The notes beneath the pieces were generated by a model that was not told the DNA's origin, did not search any database, and saw nothing but the letters and a program-made list of their open reading frames with translations. Of a DNA stretch of 64,000 bases, positions 36,212 through 47,903 are shown piece by piece (within the stretch, counting starts at the first letter, position 1; each line of letters begins with the position of its first letter). The stretch is from Macrolepiota albuminosa (Eukaryota > Basidiomycota > Agaricomycetes > Agaricales > Agaricaceae). The stretch is taken from contig JAMWFC010000117.1 of assembly GCA_027475525.1 (NCBI GenBank), positions 3,458,183 through 3,522,182 of the forward strand, given 5' to 3'. A program made the position numbers and the translations under genes.

Positions 36212-37248
36212 CTATAGCATCGCAAGGCGGCTCTTCATCCGGCGCTGTGCGCGAAACAGGCCGAATCGTATGCGGAGGGACACGGCCTGCCACTGTCTGC
36301 GGAGGGCCTGGGCACACGTCGGGGTCCACGGCTGCTCGCGCTCGGGTTCCTGGGAGGGTGTGTAGTCTGGCGGGGGGGAGGTTGAGCGCTGGTGCTCGCG
36401 CTCGAGGGAGAGACGGGGACGGGAGGAGTGAATGGGTGTGGCAGAGTGGTACGAGAAGCGCGAGAGGGTGTGGGAGAGGGGGTGGCAGTGGGACGGGGCG
36501 TGGAGGGACGCAGTGTCTGGCTCGGGCTCTTCTGAGACAACGGTGGCCGTGGTGGTGGTGGGCGTGTCTGGGGTGAGGAGGGTGGAGGTGTAGTATGGGG
36601 AGGAGCTGGAAGGAGATGCGCCGTCTAGGGAACGGCGCTTGCGAGAGAACTCGCGCTTTGTGCGTGAGATGATGCGTGAGACGCCGCTTGGACGCGGAGA
36701 GTCTTCGTCGTTGGCGTCGAGGACTGAGTCCTGGGAGTCGAACGAGTCCGGGACGACGATGGTGGGGACGTAGGAGTACGAGTAGACGGGGCGTCTTGGT
36801 TGGTAAGACGAGAAGGAGGTGCGACGGGGATTGAAGTGGTCGTCTTCGGGCTCGGCGGCGTCGTCGTCGTCAAAGGACTCCCAGCGCGGGCGCGTGGAGA
36901 CGGTGATGTTGGAGGCGCGGCGGCGTGGCTGGGCGACGGGGAAGTGGCGGTAGTCTGGGTCGTGGAGCTCGCCGTGGCGGTCGACATAGGCAGAGTTTGG
37001 GGCAAATGCAGCACGGGGAAGTGGCGGTAGTCTGGGTCGTGGAGCTCGCCGTGGCGGTCGACATAGGCAGAGTTTGGGGCAAATGCAGCGAGGAGTAGGC
37101 GGGGTCGAGGAGGCGGGAGATGTCCTGGGCCTTGGAGGCCGGGGAGTGGCGGGCAAAGAAGATGGGAGACGTGGAACGCTGGAGCATGTCTGCGTGCTTC
37201 GTCTTGGCTTTCTTTCCTTCTTATATCTGTCCACCCATCCGTCTCCAT
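36212..37248 (-). CDS. low-complexity protein, unknown function, frame disturbed by a 77-bp duplication
   Basis: A minus-strand reading frame rich in Ser, Pro, Arg and Asp/Glu. Its core contains AYVDRHGELHDPDYRHFP, RWESFDDDDAAEPEDDHFNP and IISRTKREFSRKRRSLDG, and it ends RRMKSRLAML at the stop at 36212. The balanced acidic and basic content marks this frame as the real one over its Pro/Ser-only shadows. A 77-bp duplication (36936-37089) repeats the codons for AYVDRHGELHDP and shifts the frame. With one copy removed a single frame runs from ATG 37248. However, the most natural N-terminus (MLQRSTSPIFFARHSPASKA, ATG near 37187) is in another frame, so sequence may also be missing at the junction. 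The family is not named; cytoplasmic location is a guess. Confidence 0.6.
36936..37089. repeat. exact 77-bp tandem duplication 2
   Basis: 36936-37012 is repeated without mismatch at 37013-37089. It falls inside the coding frame of the low-complexity gene. Confidence 0.97.
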
Positions 37249-38220
37249 ATCGGTCTCAGATCTGAACCAGCTCGTCTTGCCTCGCCAGAGCCGCGTTGTC
37301 CCGGCTATCTAACCGTCTCACCCGACTCGTCCCAGTTCGTCACCTGACAATTCAGTTACGACATTCAAAGCGCTCAACCTACAGGCGTCCTTCCTGTCTC
37401 TTCGGAGTCTCCTCTAGCGTCAACTGTTTTACCAGCCGAACACCACTCTGCCTACAACTTGGCTCACTCATCAGGAAAACTTCTGATACCACAATCATCT
37501 CAAGTACCCGTGCCGCCGCGGCACCATCCATTCCCTGCTCCAGCAGGTTGCGTTCTCGTCATGCCCCGACTCGGAATCATGGCGCAGGACGCGTGCTTTC
37601 CGCTCGTGGCTGCCACCGATCGCGACCTGTCAAATGACAGTAACCATGACCCACCTCAGAAATTCGACACCAGCCGAGGATCACCACAATACCACACCGT
37701 ACAGTCGACAACCGGTTCTTTCTTTATATTACTACCTTTTTTTAATTCACGCAGATGATCATGAACCTTTGTGTAACTTAGACTTGCGAGTACGAGTATC
37801 ATCATATTAACTAACACCCACACATGCCTGACGTCGACACCCAAGTCCGCGCTCTTCAAGAAGACCTAAGGTTTCACACACACACACACACGCGGGACTA
37901 ATCTAGATACCCTCTTTCCATCATCATCATCATTCAAGCTTCATCTGCACGAGATGAGAAAAAAAACACGAGAACAAAAAAAGCGCACATGAACGAGTTT
38001 CCACCGCGGCCGTGACCCCCACTCCCCGAGGCCTAGACGTGGGCGTAGCATAGCACGGGAACCATAACGCGCCTTCTCCAAGGGTCAGTCGACCCAGATA
38101 CATCGTCACGAGTGGGTTGGGGTAGGCGGGTATCCTTGATATAATACGACGAATATGTCAATACCATGTTTGTTTCCATGCATAATGGAAAACGAGGTCG
38201 CGCACGCAGGTGCGTCCTTG

Positions 38221-38250
38221 TGTGTCTGGAATTCCAGAATTCCAGACACA
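38221..38250. repeat. perfect 13-bp inverted repeat with a 4-base loop
   Basis: TGTGTCTGGAATT, then CCAG, then AATTCCAGACACA. The arms are perfectly complementary and could form a hairpin. It lies in non-coding sequence between simple repeats, and no adjacent gene suggests a terminator role. Confidence 0.85.
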
Positions 38251-39776
38251 GGGTGGGTGGGGGTCTAAGGGATCTTATGCATGTTTATTAATAAATATAT
38301 CGAGTCACCCCCCCCACCCCACCCCGTCTGGGGGTTAGTTTCGTGGGTACGTATACGTAGCTGTGAGACCACCCCTTCCGTTGGAGAGGATGGGTTTTGT
38401 CTCTTTTCCTCTTTCCTCTTTTTACTTTTTACACATATATCTTTGGAGACGGCATTACGCACTGCGGCTGTGTATGACACGACGGTCTAGATTGTCGATC
38501 GTCTCAAAGCCTCTTCTAGACACCTAGGTACCCACAGGTACCAGGGGATCACACTGTCTGTCTGTCTGTCCGTCCGTCTATCTGTCTATCTGTCTGTCTA
38601 TCTATACATACTAATACATACATACAACCAACCCAACAACGATGCGCCGTTCCTTTCTTTTCTGATTCGAACACAGACAAAGTGAGCTCAATTACTCTCC
38701 GCTCTCCGCTCATACTCTTTCCCATGGGGAGGGGGGGAGGGAGGGACCGGGGTCTGGACCCCCGGCGCGCGTAATCTCGTATCTCGTGATAAACGCAACC
38801 ATAGCATAGCCAGGTTGACAGACGACTGACTGACTAACTACCTACGGTAGAGAGTGTAGAGTGGAGAGTGGAGTAGAGGGTGGAGAATGGAGAGCGGAGT
38901 AGAGAGTGGGGCAGGCTGTTGCTGTTGCTGTTGCTGTCGGCATCCATGATGCGGAGCGCGTCGCGTCGCGTTGTCATAGTCATAGAGTTGTGCCAAGCAT
39001 GGCAACGCGTGCGGGGTTCCTGCAGTTCCTCAAAAAGTACTCGCAATTGCGTCTTTGTTTATTTTATTTTATTTTATTATTATCTGATTCAGATTCAGAT
39101 TCTGCACCCCCAAAAAAGGGGGCCCAATTCGTGGTTCTTCTTTTGGGTGGGTGAGGTGAGTGGTCTTTTTTTTTATCTTATCTAGATTCAGATATGTACT
39201 CAAGGCGACCCATTCCATGGGTCCGGCGAATATGAATGAATGATTTTATTTTATGTATGTTATTCTTTATCTTGATTTGATGTTCTTTCGGACCGACAGG
39301 TTACGTTTCTTGTTTCTTCGTTTTTTTGGGTGGGGCTTTGGACGGCGTGGGTATTTATAGATTATAGATTATGGATTATGGATTGTGGATTGTGTGTACC
39401 CCCATCGACTATCATCGATTCAGATGCGATGGGATGCGATGCGATGGGAATAAGATTTGGAGAGGTATCAATCCGAGGCGGATGGATAGATAGATGGATA
39501 TGGATATGGATATGGATGTGGATATGGATGGATGGATGGATGGGGAGATGGGGGAGATGATTCGGGGTTTCGTGAGGCCGGAAACGAAAAGTCGCGTTTC
39601 GAGGTATATACATACTCCTTGTATTATACGCCCGATACTCTTATTACGGCCAAAAAGTTGCATTTTTGGTCTAACCACATAAGAAGAAGAAGAAAAATTC
39701 CACTACAAACTTTCGAGCTGATCGGCGTGGCTAGGTGGTATTATCATCTAGATGTAAGAGGTGTGGATGTAAGAAG

Positions 39777-39932
39777 AAGGAAGAAAAGATAAGATGAAGG
39801 ACGTTTTTGGGGGTTTCGCCGGCATTCATAAGTCCCGGAGAAAAACACTAAAAAAGGAAGAAAAGATAAGATGAAGGACGTTTTTGGGGGTTTCGCCGGC
39901 ATTCATAAGTCCCGGAGAAAAACACTAAAAAA
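39777..39932. repeat. exact 77-bp tandem duplication 3
   Basis: Positions 39777-39855 match 39854-39932 exactly, period 77. Non-coding. Confidence 0.97.
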
Positions 39933-40220
39933 CATACATATGAATAACAAATGAATCGAGTCAGGTGGAAAAGTTTGTGAGCCGGTGCGGATTAGGGCGT
40001 CAATTCGTCCATTCCTTCGCCCACCCACACCAACCCAAAAGCGTCAGATACTACCAAGTAGCCGTTTCCCGGACGAGTCGGAACGCTGGTCCTACGACCA
40101 CAAAGCGCATGCACGCGCGCACTTGTCATATGACCCCTTTATGAAATCCCGAGAAACGAACGTGGTTAGTGGGTGGGTGGGTGGGTAATCGATATCACTG
40201 AGCTAGTCGAGTCGCGTGTG

Positions 40221-40375
40221 CGCGCGTCAAAAGTGAAGTTGAGGCTAGCGCTTTCTGATTAGCGTATACGTACGTACGCAACGATCTAGCCGTGGGTCGC
40301 GCGTCAAAAGTGAAGTTGAGGCTAGCGCTTTCTGATTAGCGTATACGTACGTACGCAACGATCTAGCCGTGGGTC
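40221..40375. repeat. exact 77-bp tandem duplication 4
   Basis: Positions 40221-40298 match 40298-40375 exactly, period 77. Non-coding. Confidence 0.97.
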
Positions 40376-40501
40376 ATAGTCATTCATATACGTGCGTGCG
40401 ATCTATATCGTCCGCCGACCGACCCCATGTGACCACACCTATGCCTCGAAGCAACAGACTGGCAAACGCATAACCTTTCGAAAACTTTAAGAGGTAGAAT
40501 G

Positions 40502-40656
40502 AAAGAAGTTGGAGGGCAGAGGGTGTGCGTCGTCGGTTCACCGGGGACACAATAAGTGATAGTGATGTATGCGTGGCTAAAGAAGTTGGAGGGCAGAGGG
40601 TGTGCGTCGTCGGTTCACCGGGGACACAATAAGTGATAGTGATGTATGCGTGGCTA
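40502..40656. repeat. exact 77-bp tandem duplication 5
   Basis: Positions 40502-40579 match 40579-40656 exactly, period 77. Non-coding. Confidence 0.97.
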
Positions 40657-41066
40657 CACGCTCTTCATGATGGATAGATGGTTAGATTATCGATAATCCA
40701 TCCACGATGCATGGATCCCCCAACTAGATACTACTTATGCTTATCATCTCAACACCTCTTCCTCGTTTTCATCACGCGTCTTTCGAGGCGTACTATACTA
40801 ATTACAAACACATACTTATCCTGTACGATAGCAAGAAACGCATCTGGGCTACGCTGGAAGGGGAGCAGACATAAGTAACTGAACCGGGCTCGATTCGATC
40901 ATGATCGTGCCGGCAAACGCACTCCGTCGATCGATAAGCAGCCATGGCTGGAAATGGGAAGGTGAAGAGTAATAGAGTTATATTAGTATACGATGGCATG
41001 GTTTGGGTCGGGATGGGAACCAGCTTTATCTGGGCATTGTGATTTTGGGCTGGTGCAGGTGTGGAC

Positions 41067-41222
41067 TGGCTGAGTACGCGTGGGTTTTATGCCGATGTGT
41101 GATGAGTAATCCCAGGGAATCGGGTGTCCTTTCTGCGAGTAAGTGGCTGAGTACGCGTGGGTTTTATGCCGATGTGTGATGAGTAATCCCAGGGAATCGG
41201 GTGTCCTTTCTGCGAGTAAGTG
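41067..41222. repeat. exact 77-bp tandem duplication 6
   Basis: Positions 41067-41145 match 41144-41222 exactly, period 77. Non-coding. Confidence 0.97.
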
Positions 41223-42365
41223 CGCTGAGTCAGTCGAATCGACTTAGAAGGTGTGCGTGTGTCTTTTTCTCTAGTGTCCTTGGGTTCTTTTTGGTATTTA
41301 CTCTTCTTTAAACGCCCAGACCATTTCTCTCTTCAGACTAGTGGGCCGTATAGATTACTCAAGCTTCCGGACCGGGTATATCTTGTACTTTGCATATCAC
41401 ACACCACACCTTCGCTGCAACGTAGCTTGAGTTTATCTATTTTCCACCCCTCCGAGATTAATCCAATGTGCGGATGTCTTTTGGCTTTTTCTTCTTTTCT
41501 TTTTTTCTTTATCAGATGGTCATTCGGGCCGGACGCGTGTACGTATCTGAGTTCTGCCCATGAGTAAGCACAAAGACCTCAGATATCTTGATTACGAACC
41601 TGACGGACATAAAGACCCTGATTACGACCTGATCATGACGATGGTTCTGGTCGATCGTCTGTCTGATGGGTTGCGCAGTAGAATCGCAAGTAAAATCATA
41701 TCCCGGGCATTCGACGGATTTCTGTCTGTCTTCGTGATCTATAAATGTCAATGTAAAACGTAAGTCGAAATTTCAAGCCTCATCAAAAAGAAAAAAGAGA
41801 AGAAAAGCGAAAAAAAAACTTGACGAAACGTTTTTTGGTCCATCAGATCAGGGCAATGGGCGCCAAAAAGTTACTATACGCAGAGATGCCGGCGGCATGA
41901 CAAATTCACCGGATTCACCGCACAAACGTGTACAAAACATGGGCACAGCAAAGCAACCCCTTGAAGCTCTTTGTGTGTTACGTGCTCATTATGAAAAAAC
42001 CGCATTGCATCAAGTCGACACAACCGGCATGGAGCTATCTAGATCAAGGAGGGTTTTCTTTAAACTTGACTCATACGGCTCTTGCGCAGCCAAGCCTGAC
42101 TCGATATGATTCCAGCCATCTGGATTTCGTCATCAAGATTCGACGTGTCATCTCGTCAGCTGGTCTACTTTCCCTCTCCCACCCGATGAAAATACGTCAG
42201 ACGCTACGCAACACGGCACAAAATCCATCGATGGCCTTTTCTCTTACTCAGTTCTTATGAATCACCAGTTACGTGGTCACCAGGCGAAGCTCCACCTAGG
42301 AGTCAGAATACTTTGGAACGCGTCCCTACATTAGGCCCATGTGCGTCACCACCCGGTTATACACC

Positions 42366-42522
42366 AGAACATGTGTTAATAAGGATACCGAACTGGTTTC
42401 CTTGATATACTTGGAATCGCCGCACGGGAACAGACGGTGGAAAGAACATGTGTTAATAAGGATACCGAACTGGTTTCCTTGATATACTTGGAATCGCCGC
42501 ACGGGAACAGACGGTGGAAAGA
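42366..42522. repeat. exact 77-bp tandem duplication 7
   Basis: Positions 42366-42445 match 42443-42522 exactly, period 77. It inflates a chance 201-codon minus-strand open frame. Confidence 0.97.
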
Positions 42523-43716
42523 CACGATACTTTCTGGACACATTTCGCCGATGGGCTAGCCACGGCGCGAAAATGCCCCCGCAATGGAAAGAAAGACACA
42601 GTACTTTATTTATTGTACAACGAATTGGCACATGCCCGTATTCGACCGGTTTCCCACTACCAATCGGAAGCATCCGGAAAGATATAGATACACTTTTTCG
42701 TTTGCAATTGGTCGACTTGTCACTGGGGACATTCGTTATCGCTTGACAAGATCCGCCCGTTTTCTGAGCACTGAGACACCCGGCCTTATCAGCTGAACAC
42801 TTGTGCTCTGGAAAACATATGTTACCCTCTGCTGCGTCTTGCGCTACGCTTCTCATACTATCTATCATACGTATCCGTTCGGTTGCCCTCCGCAGTATGA
42901 TCATGTGTGCCTCCAAGTAAGAGAGCACCATGCTCTTCCATGGACACGCGCGCCCAAAGAGAAGTCTCGAGTACGAGCTCCTCCTATTACAATATTAATG
43001 AAGGTGGATCCTCTCTACACTTGCTCGAAAGAGGCAGGAGGCTCAATTCGGGCATTCTGTCGTCATAATGTACGGATTCGACGAGTGGCGTCAGTACCTT
43101 GGCTTATCGCGATGGACGAGCCTCTTTTGCCTCAGATCGAACTACTTACACTGCGCCAGTTCGCAACTTAATCGAGGCGAAAGTCTCTGCACTTCTTTTC
43201 TGCGCACAGGATCCTCTTCCACTTTGCCCTGTCCATATTCACCTATATCCGGCACATCGAGGCTCACCCTATCGTCCAATAGACAAAAAAATGACATCAT
43301 AAAGTCAAAGTCTTGCTCACATGTTTTTATTTGCAACCGTATCTCCGCAGTACTCCCTGTTCATCTCTTGAGGTAGAAAAAACGGACATACTTTCCACAC
43401 AAGAACCCGGCGTCCGAACGCGTGTCTGAACTCTGTAAAGAAATTCCGGAACATTGTCGGGTATCCTATTGCTACGTGTACTCCTATGGGAAATGCAACG
43501 TATACTTGGAGAGAATGCGATTTTTCCGAGATATTGCGTTCCGCTCCTTGTAGTGTAGTTGTGGAAGTGTTTGTCCACACCTTTCTCAACTGCGCATGAC
43601 CGCTTGCATGAACATCGTGCCATCAACTTGTAACTCCTGAATGGTATTTGTCCCGTGAGTCTGTTAGCATGGACCCACCGGTAACTGGTACCGGAGAAGG
43701 CAAGAGGATAGGGATA

Positions 43717-43871
43717 GAAGCCTATTACGCCAAATTAACGCATCCCGGTTCGTGCCCGAGCAAGTATTGACTTTTACGAATCGGCAATGTCTCGAAGCCT
43801 ATTACGCCAAATTAACGCATCCCGGTTCGTGCCCGAGCAAGTATTGACTTTTACGAATCGGCAATGTCTCG
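43717..43871. repeat. exact 77-bp tandem duplication 8
   Basis: Positions 43717-43794 match 43794-43871 exactly, period 77. Non-coding. Confidence 0.97.
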
Positions 43872-44733
43872 CAAGCTCCAGACTATGAACTCTGCAGTTA
43901 AAAAAAGTTGCTCCCGATCGTCCAACTTCTGGTTCAATATGCTACGTTCGCGCACCGACACCATGTGCACGCCTTGGAACGAACCTCCTTATTAGAATGT
44001 TCTGAGCTAATAGGGTAAAGCTATCGACACATGATCGCATGTGGCGATTGTTTGTGACCGAAGATCAACGTCATTCTTTCATGCAGCCTCGTAATAGGTG
44101 CGTTTACTTTGAACCTTGAATCTTCTAATAACGTGTGGAATCATCAGGCCACTCGTAAGTACTTCGGTCTAGATGTAGGTTGGTCATGGGTAAACAAGTT
44201 CAGCAACTCAGTTTATTGTTGAAGATGTAACCCCTGATCATAGAAGTGGCCAGTTCGACCCATTCCAGAAAATGTGGCGCCATGTAAAAGCCCGATCTTA
44301 TCACCTCCAGTTCGACGTGTAGACTAGTCTTAATTGAGATTCGACCGTCGTTTGGACCTGGGTCAAATCCCGCCGAAGATATACTGTCCATCTGTACCAT
44401 TTATTCTTGGACCCATAGAGATCCTTTGTGAACCGGCCTGGTCATTACGCCAAGAAACGGAAACTTTCGATTCAGGTACAGTACGATATCTTATCTTATT
44501 TACCTTAGATTATCCACGTGGCAAGTCAATTTGATTAATCTATCTCCTTAATCTATCTACTGACTATATTGTTGTACAAACCCTTGGTCCAAACTCTGTA
44601 TATTTGTAGGTCATTGACACCGAACCGAATTAAGACATATTCTCGCATACGGATGTGATGCGTGTGAATAGATCAAGCGGGGTGGCGGTATTAGACATCA
44701 ATTCAATTAAAAGAATCTTGTCTTGGGGAATTT

Positions 44734-44887
44734 TTTCCGAATCGATTCAGTACCATTAATTCAAGTGGCGTGTGTCAAACTGTATTCAGACATCTTTAAA
44801 AGTGCAGTCATTTCCGAATCGATTCAGTACCATTAATTCAAGTGGCGTGTGTCAAACTGTATTCAGACATCTTTAAAAGTGCAGTCA
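44734..44887. repeat. exact 77-bp tandem duplication 9
   Basis: Positions 44734-44810 match 44811-44887 exactly, period 77. Non-coding. Confidence 0.97.
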
Positions 44888-46064
44888 GCTTCCACGATTT
44901 CATCGTCAGAAAACGTGCAATTTGCTGCTATTCAAGGTTCCCATTAAGGATTCACGGGAGGCCTCCGAACCCGGAAAGACAATCCTATTGAGGGTTTTGA
45001 GTTCATGAACGACATAAGAAAAGGATACATTCAGTTGTTGTTGAAACACGAAGTAGCCACAAATCCGTTCTCCGGACAAATGCAGGGTACGTATGTTGAT
45101 TACAGTCAAAGATCACAGTTGTTGTTCAGGTGGTCGGTAATATTTTAGGGTCTTAAAAAGACCTCTTCCTCGCGGCAGAGGTTAACGAGGACCTGGGAAG
45201 CACGGTAGGATGCTTCAAAAGAACCTTCGTGGCGAAGCAAACTAGCTCACCAGTGGCTCGGCCCAAACTCTTAGTCTGTAAGTATTGCTTTGATCGGGTA
45301 AGACGAACAGCCTGAACATCGTGAAAAGGACCATATGATGATGAAGCTACATACCCAACCCATGAGTTGCTGATCGGGAAGAAGACAATTGAAAATGTCT
45401 TAGTTAAATCCGTAGTCGAGTTGATACCTGCAGCTCAAAGCGTGCTGAAAGTACTTGCGAAGAGAAAAACAAGGGAAAGTCAAGGGTCAAACGCGGCGCG
45501 TTGTAGGATGTGCGCATGTGTGCTATGGTTCCAGGGACATGTTCCTTTGGGCTACAGCCTAAGAGCTGCTGTAAAGGGCTTCATCCTGTTCACAGAACAT
45601 TGTGATCATATAAACCAATTACTTCCATCTAGTAATATGCCATATACTAGGCATTGCTCAACAACTGATATTAGCATAATTGCTGATCAGTTGTCTTATG
45701 CGAGGCCAAGCAGAATGTAGAGCACCGTTCACGAGGTTTGGATGACAGTCAGGCTCGGCTTTGGACTCCGGTGGCGTTCGAGGTTCTGAATGTTTGATCA
45801 TGTCAATCCTTGCAAACGTGGTCAACGCGTTTTCGACAGTGTTCTTTACATGCGTTCACAGGGGTTGCATCAAGCAGAGCCAGTCTGGTGACTTGGGGTA
45901 TGTGTCTTAAAGTCCGATTGCAAGGTACAACGACGCGGGTACAACTACGCAGCTTACCCATGGTGCATGCGAAGCCTTTTTGATATTTCTCAGACTCATG
46001 CCTAAGGTTTGAGAACAGTTCCGAATCGGAGGTCTAGACATCAGGTGAAGGGCAAAGGGGATGA

Positions 46065-46218
46065 TTATCTCCATATCTCAAGCATCTGAACCGAATAATC
46101 AATACTTTGTTCTACATACGATTTCTTGTTCGTTCTTTGGCTTATCTCCATATCTCAAGCATCTGAACCGAATAATCAATACTTTGTTCTACATACGATT
46201 TCTTGTTCGTTCTTTGGC
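46065..46218. repeat. exact 77-bp tandem duplication 10
   Basis: Positions 46065-46141 match 46142-46218 exactly, period 77. It lies just downstream of the minus-strand gene that ends at 46355. Confidence 0.97.
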
Positions 46219-46354
46219 ATATGGTGCATAGCGATTCCATTGCATCAGACATGGTACTAAGAAGCTTTCCTTTCCCTGTTCAGAATTTCACAAACGGAAG
46301 AACGTAACTAACATCCAAGGTGTCTTCAAAAGAGTTCCACCACTTCGCATGCGC

Positions 46355-47320
46355 TCAAGCAATATCAACATCATCGTTCGAGCACGAGCAATGTTTGCTC
46401 CACATCTTACGTAGGTCTTCTGGGAGCGTAGTCTCATGCTCGTCAATGAGACTGAGAAATCTGATGCTAGGAGATATTCCTTTGTTGTCGAGGACGATGG
46501 CCTGTGCCTTGACAGAAGAACGAGATAGATGGTCTCTGATCATCTCTAGCACTCGAACGACCTTTTGAAGCGCTGCCGTGTTGTCCTGCTCCCACAGCTT
46601 GAGCGCTTCCTTGGTATTTGTTATTTCGACAGATGAAAACGAGCCGTGTCCATTGTGGTACCCGGTCACAAGAATCGGTGTCTGTGAGAACCAAAGCTGT
46701 TCCAACGTTCGAGAATGGAGACTACTGAATCCTTCGCGAAGCGTTTTGATTTCGACGATGGATTCCGGAGATATCATGGTTCCATTAAAACTAACGTTTA
46801 GGCCTGTAGGTGTCGTAAAGGTGGAACGTTGCATGGTCTGTGCTTCAGGTGTGGTCAAGGGGCCAATGCAGGCATCAACCTGATATTTTACCATGATTTT
46901 GAGGCCTCCAAAGCCATACGCAATAGCACGGTTATGCTGAATGATTCCTTCTGGAAGTGGGGCTGTGAACTTCCTCTCGAAATTAATTCCATAAGTCTTC
47001 CTCAGTGCAGATGGGTTGTAACCCCACTCCGACCAGCCCAGGTAAAGTAAAAGAGTATTTCCAATGAGCTCGGCGTCAATGCGGTAATATTGGCGGTTTT
47101 TATGATTGAAGAAATTAAGAAGTGCGCGAAGATTTTTTCGGTCTGTTATTACGTCGAAATCACGTAAGGATAGGTCTGGGGATGTAAGGCTGATCGCCCT
47201 GAGCGTGGCATCCAACGGGCAGGGTTGCAAGATGCTCCGTGGATCGATAGCAGGCTCGTCAGCAGAGATGACGATTGGGAGTTCATGTGGTCTCCAAACA
47301 GGAGGCGAGCCTTGAAACAT
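46355..47320 (-). CDS. conserved fungal protein, often labelled 'geranylgeranyl pyrophosphate synthetase'
   Basis: Single-exon frame of 321 aa. Early it reads GSPPVWRPHELPIVISADEP, followed by SLRDFDVITDRKNLRALLNF and YYRIDAELIGNTLLLYLGW. This matches a widespread fungal family with the pattern 'F-D-V-I/V-T-D-R-x-N-L-R-K-L' and a later 'I-D-x-E-x-x-x-x-T-L-L'. The family is often annotated as a geranylgeranyl pyrophosphate synthetase, yet I see no DDxxD prenyl-synthase motif here, so that label should not be used for function. The later half contains EIKTLREG, with a Glu and Lys arrangement, and AIAYGFGGLKIMVKYQVDAC. A nuclease-like or decapping-like fold is a speculative alternative. The gene is complete and starts MFQGSPPVW. 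The nearest rightward gene, NAA20, is divergent. Confidence 0.8.
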   Translation of the reverse strand: MFQGSPPVWRPHELPIVISADEPAIDPRSILQPCPLDATLRAISLTSPDLSLRDFDVITDRKNLRALLNFFNHKNRQYYRIDAELIGNTLLLYLGWSEWGYNPSALRKTYGINFERKFTAPLPEGIIQHNRAIAYGFGGLKIMVKYQVDACIGPLTTPEAQTMQRSTFTTPTGLNVSFNGTMISPESIVEIKTLREGFSSLHSRTLEQLWFSQTPILVTGYHNGHGSFSSVEITNTKEALKLWEQDNTAALQKVVRVLEMIRDHLSRSSVKAQAIVLDNKGISPSIRFLSLIDEHETTLPEDLRKMWSKHCSCSNDDVDIA

Positions 47321-47749
47321 GGTAAGGTTTGTTTTGAGGAGTACAAAGTTATACCGTACTAGGAACTACAACGCGCCCCGGGCCCAAATCGTAAGACGTC
47401 GGAAAAAAAAGATCTTCAGGCGATACCGAAAGACTATAATCGGCTACAATCGCGTCTCTGGAGATCTCGCCCAGAAAAATCTTGGTCCCTTCGTAAACTG
47501 AGTACTGAGGCATCACAACTTGACAAGTTTTGGTAATCAGAGTGGACTAGTCATCCTTTTATAAGCGTTGAGAAGCGCGTAGAGCGTCTACTCAACTTCT
47601 ATTCCGTCCTGACGCCGAGGATAAGCTTCCTTCCTATAACGAGGTGCTGCAACAGTCATGTGCACACTAAGTTTGCGGGGCACAGCAAGAAACCACAGAT
47701 ATAATGTGCAGATTTACCCACGGAAAGTTACCAGACGTAGGTGGTATCC

Positions 47750-47903
47750 CGCAATCAAGAGCTCCATCCAAAGGACAAGTTGTAAAATGATGCACCTTTG
47801 CCAGTACCAACCTAGGAATCGATCAACGCAATCAAGAGCTCCATCCAAAGGACAAGTTGTAAAATGATGCACCTTTGCCAGTACCAACCTAGGAATCGAT
47901 CAA
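47750..47903. repeat. exact 77-bp tandem duplication 11
   Basis: Positions 47750-47826 match 47827-47903 exactly, period 77. It lies in the intergenic region upstream of NAA20. Confidence 0.97.

Larger units (their letters stand above)
33000..40220. repeat. simple-sequence-rich block
   Basis: About 7 kb crowded with short tandem repeats: ACGT/TACG runs near 34380 and 34905, ATTACC and GTTATGC runs at 35085-35140, CG, GA and CA runs at 35315-35370, CTTC runs near 35570-35610, GAATC runs at 35826, GTGCT runs at 36057, a CA run at 37873, CTGT/CTAT runs at 38555-38610, GCTGTT runs at 38920, and GGATAT/GGATG runs at 39480-39545. Apart from one low-complexity gene it is gene-poor. The content is unlike the housekeeping block to the left. 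Confidence 0.8.
40657..46354. other. long region without recognisable genes
   Basis: About 5.7 kb in which I find no domain or believable exon chain. The longest frames (42326-42931 minus, 45367-45720 plus) have unremarkable composition, and the first spans one of the 77-bp duplications. Five further exact duplications fall here, suggesting the stretch was assembled from short contigs. Confidence 0.45.

Noticed and set aside
36235..37248. Pro/Ser/Thr-only frames and the 234-codon plus-strand frame at 35872-36576
   Set aside because: Shadows of the low-complexity gene or of simple repeats. They lack the balanced acidic and basic content of the accepted frame.
37824..37871. Possible first exon MPDVDTQVRALQEDLR followed by a GT
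   Set aside because: It looks like a gene start, but no second exon could be found in the following 500 bp of simple repeats.
42326..42931. 201-codon minus-strand open frame
   Set aside because: It contains both copies of a 77-bp duplication, so part of its length is artificial. No domain is visible.
46355..47320. Geranylgeranyl pyrophosphate synthase enzyme
   Set aside because: No DDxxD motifs or prenyl-synthase helices are visible. The label would be carried over from a doubtful annotation.
39777..47903. A regulated minisatellite family or regularly spaced repeat array (CRISPR-like)
   Set aside because: The duplicated units differ completely from site to site and are each present only twice with no spacer. 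This is neither an array nor a family.
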